NCBI GenBank assembly: GCA_003152595.1 | Contig: PMAM01000196.1 | Span: forward strand, 721-6,858 | Length of the DNA: 6,138 nucleotides | Direction of reading: 5' to 3' | From: Acidobacterium sp. | GTDB lineage: Bacteria; Acidobacteriota; Terriglobia; Terriglobales; Acidobacteriaceae | Shown: in pieces, positions 1 to 4,494 of the stretch | Layout of the letters: every line of letters starts with the position of its first letter | Position numbering within the stretch: position 1 is the stretch's first letter | Program-made: the position numbers and the translations under genes | Notes under the pieces: model-generated | Seen by the model: only the letters and a program-made list of their open reading frames with translations | Told to the model about the DNA's origin: nothing | Databases searched by the model: none

Positions 1-2
1 GC

Positions 3-704
3 CAACACACCGTCGCCATCGAAACCGGCATCGGCAACAAGCTCCCTGCCAAACTCAAAGAAATCTACGGCGCCCAGCAGCAGCTCCCTCGCGCCTTCGA
101 GGCCGCCCAGATTCGTCCCGAAGAAGTCGACATCGTCATCAACTCCCACCTCCACTTCGACCACTGCGGATGGAACACCACCCGCACACCCGACGGCCGC
201 ATCGTCCCCACCTTCCCCAACGCGCGCTACTTCGCCCATCGCGGCGAAGTCGCTCACGGCCATCTCCAGCTCGAGCGCGATGCCATCAGCTACATCTCCG
301 ATAACTACGACCCCCTCATCGCCTCGGGCCAAATGACCCTGCTGGGTTCAGATTCGGCAACCGAGCCTGGTGAGACCTATCCCATCGTCCCCGGCATCTC
401 CGTCGAATGCTTTCCCGGCCACACGGCGCAGCTTCTCGCCATCCACATCGAGCCTGGCGGAACAGGCTCAGGCAGCCCGCACGCCTGCTACATCTCCGAC
501 CTCATCCCGACCTCCGCCCACCTCGACATCACCTGGGTCATGGGCTACGACCTCGACCCCGTCACCTGCATCGCCGAGCGCAAGCGCTTCTACCAGCGCG
601 CCATCCCCGAGAAGTGGCTCGTCCTCTTCACCCACGACCACCACACGCCGTTCGGGTATGTCGAGCTGAACGACAAAGGCAAGCCGGTGGTGGTGTCACC
701 ATGA
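3..704 (+). CDS. MBL-fold metallo-hydrolase, 5' end outside window
   Basis: This is the C-terminal 233 residues of a metallo-beta-lactamase-fold hydrolase. The frame is open from base 3, so the start and perhaps 40-70 residues lie upstream. The zinc-binding signature HLHFDH is at visible residues 49-54 (bases 147-164). It is followed by FPGHT with a metal-ligand-type His at residue 140, a bridging Asp in YISDLIP at residue 166, and a late THDHH segment at 211-214. This order is that of the superfamily containing AHL lactonases, glyoxalase II and related hydrolases. The phrase INSHLHFDHCGWNT resembles the lactonase-like branch, but the substrate cannot be read from the sequence. There is no signal peptide in the visible part, so it is probably cytoplasmic (inference). 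It ends with TGA at 702-704, and no gene follows on its strand until base 4495. Codons are strongly C-ending, like those of the PLP gene. The family call is firm; the substrate is unknown. Confidence 0.9.
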   Translation, partial: QHTVAIETGIGNKLPAKLKEIYGAQQQLPRAFEAAQIRPEEVDIVINSHLHFDHCGWNTTRTPDGRIVPTFPNARYFAHRGEVAHGHLQLERDAISYISDNYDPLIASGQMTLLGSDSATEPGETYPIVPGISVECFPGHTAQLLAIHIEPGGTGSGSPHACYISDLIPTSAHLDITWVMGYDLDPVTCIAERKRFYQRAIPEKWLVLFTHDHHTPFGYVELNDKGKPVVVSP

Positions 705-788
705 CCAGGCTCCGGTACAACCGCGCGGGCAAAGGTCGCAGCGGCCCATCGCTGATATCCCCACAGCTCTCAATCAAAGCGAAAACTC

Positions 789-890
789 TGTCATCCTGAG
801 CGAGCTTTCCAAGTTCGTCGCGCCGCTTTTTGGCGCGACAAAAAGATTCAGCCGCGAGTCGAATGGACCTGCATTTCATTTTTTCTGCAG
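789..890. repeat. Dispersed-repeat-like segment with 8-bp hairpin
   Basis: The left edge reads TGTCATCCTGAGCGAG (789-804). The right part reads GCGAGTCGAATGGACCTGCA, ending in a T-rich stretch near 884. From memory, phrases of the type TCATCCTGAGCGAA...GGACCTGCA recur in intergenic DNA of Acidobacteriota and some other phyla. Here the two halves are separated by a segment holding a perfect inverted repeat, GTCGCGCC (817-824) and GGCGCGAC (832-839), around a 7-base loop. Copy number in the genome cannot be seen from one window, so calling it a dispersed repeat is inference. Confidence 0.45.
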
Positions 891-907
891 TGCGAGGGAT
901 TTGAAGG

Positions 908-960
908 GGCACGGCTTCAGCCGTGCCGTAACCGGTGCGGAATGGGTCCGGCTTTAGCCG
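908..960. repeat. Paired CGGCT/AGCCG palindromes, REP-like
   Basis: A perfect 9-bp inverted repeat with a 2-base centre lies at 908-927 (GGCACGGCT, TC, AGCCGTGCC). A second, shorter one at 949-960 has the same core (CGGCT, TT, AGCCG). The shared core, the 20-odd-base spacing and the position downstream of both converging genes resemble bacterial REP/BIME-type elements. I remember similar 'GGCTGAAGCC' palindromes as frequent in Terriglobia, but that is memory and not a search result. Confidence 0.5.
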
Positions 961-991
961 CTGAGGGATGATTTCTGCGTCGATTGGTACT

Positions 992-1022
992 TTTTCCGCA
1001 ACCGGTTGAGCCGTGCGGAAAA
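992..1022. repeat. Stem-loop just after the methyltransferase stop codon
   Basis: The arms TTTTCCGCA (992-1000) and TGCGGAAAA (1014-1022) form a perfect 9-bp inverted repeat. CGG (1003-1005) can also pair with CCG (1011-1013), leaving a 2-base bulge and a 5-base loop. It starts 15 bases beyond the leftward gene's stop codon at 1037-1039. Both ends of the stem are A/T, and no T-tract follows on either strand, so it is at best an atypical terminator or a 3'-end stabilising hairpin. Confidence 0.45.
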
Positions 1023-1036
1023 TGAGCGGCACTCCC

Positions 1037-2320
1037 CTAAACGAGCCGATGAGCAATCGTCTCATCGAGAATTTCCCGCACCGTCAGTGGAACGATCACG
1101 ATATGCTCACGACGGAAGAACTGGTCGATTTCCCGCAACGCATCGCCGCTGAAATCGAAGCCCACGAAAAAGCCCTTCTTCCGCTTTCGCCTCATCATCG
1201 CCGCCTCGAACTTGTCGATGTCCGGGCGTCCTACCTTGTCCATCTGTTTCACCTGGATCGGATACCAATCGTCCATGAAATCCAGCTGGCCAGCTTCCTT
1301 TCCTGCCTCGCTGGGCTCCGATCCGACCGGATAGATCCGCCCATCGATTCCCATATCCCCAACCTGCGTCTTGTTTGGGATCCCACCCAGCGCAATCACC
1401 GCCCAATTCTCAAACTCAAACGGCGGAATGGTGCGGAGTTGTTTCTCTGTCCACGGCAGATCGCGGACCACAAACCCTTTTCCATGGCGCCAGTAGTTCT
1501 CGTCCTCGCGCAGCCCGCAAACGTCTCGGAGTCGTTTCGCCATCACTCGACATGCTGTCGGCGAAATGTCGATCCCGATCCACTGGCGGTTGAGATTTTG
1601 CGCCGCGACCAAGGCCGTGCCGCATCCGCAGAAGGCATCAAGAACGATATCGTTCTCTTTGCTGGAAGCTTTAATGATCCGGTCAAGCAAGGCCAGGGGC
1701 TTCTGAGTTGGATATCCCAATCTCTCCTTGGCGGTCTGGTTCAGCCTATCAATATCGGTCCATACATCCCCAACCTGCACCATCCGAGCGTGGGAGACGA
1801 AAGGCTCTTCGTCCCTTTTGCGAGGGAAGCCACCTGCGGCACCGGGCTTCTTCGGCCAATGGATTAGACCCGCCACGTCCCATTCATCCATCTGAGAATG
1901 GCTGTACCCCCAATGCCTCCCAAAACTCGCCGGATTGAAATCTCTCCATGGTCTACCACTCTCGCCCTCGTCCGTCATGCCCGAGCCGGTGAGGTCAGAC
2001 GTGTTGTATTTCAACCCGTCTGCGCCCGTAATCAACGTGTGTGGCGTTTTGGATTCGTCGCCCGGTATCAGCAGCGGGGCAAACGTATATCCCCTCTGAC
2101 AACCGGTGTAGAGATAAATCACATCGTGCAGGCGAGGCCAGCGATCTGGATCAGATCGCGCGTTTGTACGCCTCCAGATGACCTCATTTTGAAAAAAGCT
2201 CTCCCCGAAGATCTGATCCAGCATCACCTTCACATAATGGCTGGCGTGCCAGTCGCAGTGGTAATAGAAGCTCCCAGTCTTCTTCAGCACCCGCGCTAGC
2301 TCCACGCAACGGGGTCGCAT
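1037..2320 (-). CDS. Intact 3' frame of the methyltransferase-nuclease: motif I and Mrr-like domain
   Basis: This is the longest uninterrupted reading of the locus, 427 residues from an internal ATG. The same frame is open upstream to about 2479 but has no earlier ATG. It keeps the conserved stretch GSFYYHCDWHASHYVKVMLD (17-36), YPTQKP (203-208), motif I DAFCGCGTA (228-236) with the Asp-containing WIGIDIS (247-253), and the nuclease-like C-terminus (about 300-427, with D326, Q356 and K358). It lacks the DPPF motif, which lies 32 codons upstream, so on its own it should not methylate DNA. There is no convincing ribosome binding site before ATG 2320. The stop of the upstream frame at 2296-2298 lies just past this ATG, so termination-reinitiation could in principle express it (inference). 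An automatic annotator may call this as a full gene; I regard it as a fragment. Confidence 0.6.
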   Translation of the reverse strand: MRPRCVELARVLKKTGSFYYHCDWHASHYVKVMLDQIFGESFFQNEVIWRRTNARSDPDRWPRLHDVIYLYTGCQRGYTFAPLLIPGDESKTPHTLITGADGLKYNTSDLTGSGMTDEGESGRPWRDFNPASFGRHWGYSHSQMDEWDVAGLIHWPKKPGAAGGFPRKRDEEPFVSHARMVQVGDVWTDIDRLNQTAKERLGYPTQKPLALLDRIIKASSKENDIVLDAFCGCGTALVAAQNLNRQWIGIDISPTACRVMAKRLRDVCGLREDENYWRHGKGFVVRDLPWTEKQLRTIPPFEFENWAVIALGGIPNKTQVGDMGIDGRIYPVGSEPSEAGKEAGQLDFMDDWYPIQVKQMDKVGRPDIDKFEAAMMRRKRKKGFFVGFDFSGDALREIDQFFRREHIVIVPLTVREILDETIAHRLV

Positions 2321-2532
2321 GAACTCGATATAGGCCTGCGTAGATTCGTGTCGGTCTTCAAAGGCGCGCCTCTCCCTCGTCTCGCCCCAGAAGACCTCGT
2401 AATTCCGGTTGGAATTGAACGGCGGATCGATATAGACAAGATCAACGGAGGCCTTCGCAGCTTCGCAAGCTGCTCCAGGTTATCTCCGCAGTAAATGACA
2501 CGAGTGTCGAGGAGAGATGATGGTCGGGGCAT
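1037..2532 (-). pseudogene. Beta-class DNA methyltransferase fused to Mrr-like nuclease, frameshifted
   Basis: Restoring one base near 2456 gives a 498-residue protein from ATG 2532 to TAG 1037. The 5' frame encodes MPRPSSLLDTRVIYCGDNLE... and runs to a stop at 2296. The other frame continues as ...KASVDLVYIDPPFNSNRNYE. The catalytic DPPF motif IV (restored residues 36-39, bases 2428-2417) precedes the AdoMet-binding motif I, DAFCGCGTA (about 299-307, codons starting at 1639). That order is typical of beta-class N6-adenine/N4-cytosine amino-methyltransferases. The last ~130 residues resemble an Mrr-type PD-(D/E)XK domain: GIDG (Asp near 397), then IQVKQ (Gln427, Lys429). A lost C in CTG-C-GAAG would restore ...LAKLPKASVDL..., which fits the family well. 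ATG 2532 is the first start after an in-frame stop, and no Shine-Dalgarno is visible. A sequencing error or a recoding event cannot be excluded. Target sequence unknown. Confidence 0.8.
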
Positions 2533-2694
2533 TGATTATCGACAGCTTACAACGTGAGCATCGACCCCGCGAGAAGGGCGTACCAATCTCCTAAGCATCT
2601 GTCACGTGGCCGGGAAACCGCCTATGACCTCCGTACCGTCTGCCCCAACGATTCTTCTTGCATTGCTCCACCCTGCACCTCACACTAAAGCCGA

Positions 2695-2743
2695 AGCCTG
2701 AATCAGGAGGGTCCGCCCCGCGGGTCCTTTTTCATTTCAGGCT
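2695..2743 (+). terminator. Intrinsic-terminator-like nested hairpin, + strand
   Basis: GGGTCCGC (2709-2716) pairs with GCGGGTCC (2720-2727) across a CCC loop. Six of the eight pairs are Watson-Crick and two are G-T. Five T residues follow (2728-2732), the classical order for a + strand Rho-independent terminator. An outer perfect 8-bp repeat, AGCCTGAA (2695-2702) and TTCAGGCT (2736-2743), encloses the whole. On the - strand no T-tract follows the hairpin. No + strand gene is recognisable upstream, because the genes on both sides run leftward, so it may end a small RNA or be a relic. Confidence 0.5.
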
Positions 2744-2776
2744 GGCTCTCAGGAGCCAGTGGGTCCTCGCGCCCAC
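2742..2776. repeat. Two further stem-loops beside the terminator-like hairpin
   Basis: CTGGCTC (2742-2748) and GAGCCAG (2753-2759) form a perfect 7-bp stem with a 4-base loop. GTGGG (2759-2763) and CCCAC (2772-2776) form a 5-bp stem directly after it. Together with 2695-2743 this gives three hairpins in about 80 bases, more than expected in ordinary spacer. Function unknown. Confidence 0.45.
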
Positions 2777-2925
2777 CACCGTTCTTTTCCAAACCGACGG
2801 CCGCCGCTGAACCGGACGCGTTTCTTTCTATGCTCTTTCGTCCCGGATGCCGGGAAGACAAAGCTGTTGTCGACGAAGTTAATAGGAGCGAACCCCTTCA
2901 GGATCAGTCACCGTCCCGCACTCCA

Positions 2926-2954
2926 GGGGGGAGGGGGGAGGGGGGAGGGGAGGG
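2926..2954 (+). repeat. G-tract tandem repeat, predicted G-quadruplex
   Basis: Five G-runs of 6, 6, 6, 4 and 3 bases are separated by single A residues (runs start at 2926, 2933, 2940, 2947 and 2952). The first three runs are exact copies of the 7-base unit GGGGGGA. Single-base loops and long runs are the most favourable arrangement for a parallel intramolecular G-quadruplex. The G-rich strand is + , the template for the leftward gene that stops at 3028, so that gene's transcript would carry a C-rich, G-free tract 74 bases past its stop. The structure is predicted, not shown. Confidence 0.8.
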
Positions 2955-3027
2955 TCCTTGTTCAAGGCCTTGCTCTCTCACTAATCTCAGCCGCAATACG
3001 ACGTGGCCGCGCCCGGAAGCCCAGCCG

Positions 3028-4170
3028 CTACTCCCCTGTCACTCCCCGCGAGACCCGCCTCATCACGAACTCCTGCAACAGCCGGCCGCTGATTCCCTGC
3101 AGCGAAGAGATCGCCCCGCCCTTCAGCGTCGTCCCCCATCCCCGATTGCCGGCCGGGTAGTACACGTTCGACAGCGCCCCCGACGCCAGGTTCCCAAGCA
3201 CAAACGAGTAGTTCGGCTCCCAGCGCCCATTGTCGCCTTTGCAGATTGCTATGGTGGAAATCGAGTAAAGCGCGCGAGACCACACGCTGCCTGTTCCACG
3301 CCAGAAGTAGCGCGGGTCCTGGCGGAACAGCGTTGGCAGAATCGCTGCGCCGATATAGGTGCTCCCCGCATCGTTACCGTACGCCGCGCCCAGCCGTCTG
3401 GCGTAGCCTTTCACTCCCTGGTGATAGGCGGGGTAGCTGTTCTGCACCTGCTCCAGGCCAGCCGTGATCGCGTCGGCGGAAAAGCTGCCCAAATCGGTTG
3501 AATTCTTCCAGGCCAGCTCGAACTTCTGCCGGGTCGTCAGCGGCGCGGCATTCGGCACATAGCTGACGTAGAAGTTCGGAAGGATCCCGCCGACCCGCTG
3601 CTGTTCCTGCGCGTGAATCTGCTCCTCGGCGATTTGGTCCCGCCGAGGGGTGACGCGGACGACGAAGACCGCCGAATTCACCTTCAGCACGATGTCGGCA
3701 ATCTCGCGAAAGTCGCCGGCACCCAGCGTGACGTCGCTGCTCGTCCAGGTCGTGAGCCCCGGCGAGGAAACCGTCGCCACATATTCACCCGGCTCCACGC
3801 TGAAGTGGAAGAACCCGTTGGCATCCGCCGTTGCTGCGCTCCTTGCATCGGACGCCACCGCCCTCAGCGTCACAGCAGCGCCTTCAATCACATTGCCGTT
3901 CGCATCCTTCACCGTGCCGATGACCGTGCCCGGTTCATGGCTCAGGACCGCCTCGCGAGCAACCGCCGGCGCGGGACCCGGGCCGGCATCCGCCATGACC
4001 TCGGCTTTCGCAGTGGGCGCCCCGCTGACCTGTTGCGCCATCCCCGCCGCCGTTACCAGCATCAGCGCCGGCGCAATCAGGCCGCGCAGAAAGCGAAATC
4101 CTTTTCCGGCACCGATGCGCAAGCACACGATCCAGATCCCCAGGACGGCGTTCTCCTTTATTTCCGGCAA
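3028..4170 (-). CDS. Exported CarboxypepD_reg-like domain protein, acidobacterial type
   Basis: This is a 380-residue protein of unknown function. After a basic stretch (GKGFRFLRG, 22-30) comes a hydrophobic core and a likely signal peptidase site after residue 45 (GMA|QQ), so it is probably exported. Residues 81-150 form one carboxypeptidase-regulatory-like beta-sandwich (GTVIGTVKDANGNVIEGAAV..., then NGFFHFSVEPGEY), the fold also found at the N-terminus of many TonB-dependent receptors. The region 197-370 (PNFYVSYVPNAAPLTTRQK, then LFRQDPRYFWRGTGS and the C-terminal LLQEFVMRRV) matches, from memory, a conserved uncharacterised region in Acidobacteriota proteins. There is no beta-barrel or plug domain, so it is not itself a TonB receptor. 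The start is uncertain. TTG 4170 gives the longest form, but GTG 4128 has a GGGGA eight bases upstream and gives a more normal signal peptide, making 366 residues. Transcription probably starts from the promoter at 4273-4245. Confidence 0.8.
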   Translation of the reverse strand: MPEIKENAVLGIWIVCLRIGAGKGFRFLRGLIAPALMLVTAAGMAQQVSGAPTAKAEVMADAGPGPAPAVAREAVLSHEPGTVIGTVKDANGNVIEGAAVTLRAVASDARSAATADANGFFHFSVEPGEYVATVSSPGLTTWTSSDVTLGAGDFREIADIVLKVNSAVFVVRVTPRRDQIAEEQIHAQEQQRVGGILPNFYVSYVPNAAPLTTRQKFELAWKNSTDLGSFSADAITAGLEQVQNSYPAYHQGVKGYARRLGAAYGNDAGSTYIGAAILPTLFRQDPRYFWRGTGSVWSRALYSISTIAICKGDNGRWEPNYSFVLGNLASGALSNVYYPAGNRGWGTTLKGGAISSLQGISGRLLQEFVMRRVSRGVTGE

Positions 4171-4189
4171 GGCACACCCAAACCAGGGC

Positions 4190-4203
4190 CAGATCCGTAT
4201 CTG
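4190..4203. promoter_or_regulatory. Small dyad in the 5' leader of the leftward gene
   Basis: CAGAT (4190-4194) and ATCTG (4199-4203) are a perfect 5-bp inverted repeat with a 4-base centre. It lies between the predicted transcription start (about 4238) and the TTG/GTG starts of the CarboxypepD_reg-like gene. It could be an operator half-site pair or a chance dyad. Confidence 0.2.
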
Positions 4204-4244
4204 CGGCGCCTTTCGCGGCTCTGTTGGGGAGGTCAGGGTGAGTC

Positions 4245-4273
4245 ATTATCGCAACGCTCTTCCCCGCGCGCAA
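4245..4273 (-). promoter_or_regulatory. Sigma70-like promoter for the CarboxypepD_reg-like gene
   Basis: On the - strand TTGCGC (4273-4268) is followed after exactly 17 bases by GATAAT (4250-4245). The -10 matches the consensus TATAAT at five of six bases and the -35 matches TTGACA at three of six. The predicted start of transcription is near 4238, giving a leader of about 70-110 bases depending on the true start codon. It is the best-scoring pair I could find by eye in this spacer. Confidence 0.45.
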
Positions 4274-4325
4274 GAAAATCTCGCGAAGAACTTGCGTCGA
4301 GTCCGGTTCCTCGTCATCCGCATCA

Positions 4326-4344
4326 ACCTGCATTCTCTGCAGGT
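4326..4344. promoter_or_regulatory. Perfect 7-bp dyad in the divergent spacer, possible operator
   Basis: ACCTGCA (4326-4332) and TGCAGGT (4338-4344) form a perfect inverted repeat with a 5-base centre (TTCTC). Its centre is about 62 bases upstream of the predicted leftward -35 and about 160 bases from the rightward ATG, a plausible place for a regulator. Which regulator, if any, cannot be told. Confidence 0.3.
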
Positions 4345-4494
4345 CACCTGCCTTTCCTCCCAAACGTAATCTCCTCACTACACGACGGTGTTACACCTTC
4401 TCCTTTGCGGCAGTTCGTCTTTGGAACATTCCGGCGCAAGTCCAGCTAGTCACCCTCCCGGACAAACTGCCTCCGCCCAGGCCACAATAAAACT

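Larger units (their letters stand above)
705..1036. other. Gene-free spacer between converging genes, repeat-like and hairpin-rich
   Basis: This 332-base spacer separates two 3' ends, so no promoter is expected. Short open frames here have no family resemblance and no ribosome binding site. The spacer holds three perfect inverted repeats (817-839, 908-927, 992-1022) and a weaker one (949-960), listed separately. None is followed by a T-tract on either strand, so no canonical intrinsic terminator is visible for either gene, although the hairpins may still protect 3' ends (inference). Confidence 0.7.
2533..3027. other. 495-base gene-free spacer between two leftward genes
   Basis: No open frame here has family resemblance. 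Rightward frames starting at 2759 and 2830 run antisense into the next gene and read as low-complexity Pro/Arg/Gly translations. The spacer holds a terminator-like hairpin cluster (2695-2776) and the G-tract (2926-2954), listed separately. Upstream of the methyltransferase, GATAAT (2540-2535, - strand) resembles a -10 box, but it lies only 2 bases before the ATG with no partner -35, so I do not call a promoter. AGGAGG at 2705-2710 (+) looks like a ribosome binding site but has no start codon behind it. Confidence 0.65.
4171..4494. other. Divergent intergenic regulatory region
   Basis: This 324-base region separates two divergently transcribed genes and should hold both promoters. A leftward sigma70-like promoter is visible at 4273-4245. 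No comparably good -35/-10 pair is visible for the rightward PLP gene, whose ATG 4495 also lacks a Shine-Dalgarno (preceding bases ACAATAAAACT). Dyads at 4326-4344 and 4190-4203 could be protein-binding sites. A leftward frame here (from 4378) overlaps the promoter and has no recognisable features, so it is not called. Confidence 0.6.

Noticed and set aside
992..1022. Intrinsic terminator for the methyltransferase gene
   Set aside because: The stem is good, but the bases after it on the - strand are AGTACC, not a T-tract.
628..1065. Leftward 145-residue open frame
   Set aside because: It spans the convergent repeat region and overlaps two real 3' ends; its translation follows the palindromes and has no recognisable domain.
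1013..1867. Rightward 284-residue open frame
   Set aside because: It lies antisense to the methyltransferase, whose motifs are in the - strand frame; its translation shows no family features.
2535..2540. -10 box for the methyltransferase gene (GATAAT, - strand)
   Set aside because: It would place the transcription start inside the start codon, and no -35 lies at a normal distance.
2830..3501. Rightward 223-residue open frame through the G-tract
   Set aside because: It is Pro/Arg/Gly low complexity and runs antisense into the CarboxypepD_reg-like gene.
3935..4378. Leftward 147-residue frame upstream of the CarboxypepD_reg-like gene
   Set aside because: It runs across the predicted promoter and into that gene in another frame, and becomes Gly/Ala/Arg low complexity.
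3613..4449. Rightward open frames of 278 and 239 residues opposite the CarboxypepD_reg-like gene
   Set aside because: They are shadows in high-GC DNA; the - strand has a signal peptide and a recognisable domain.
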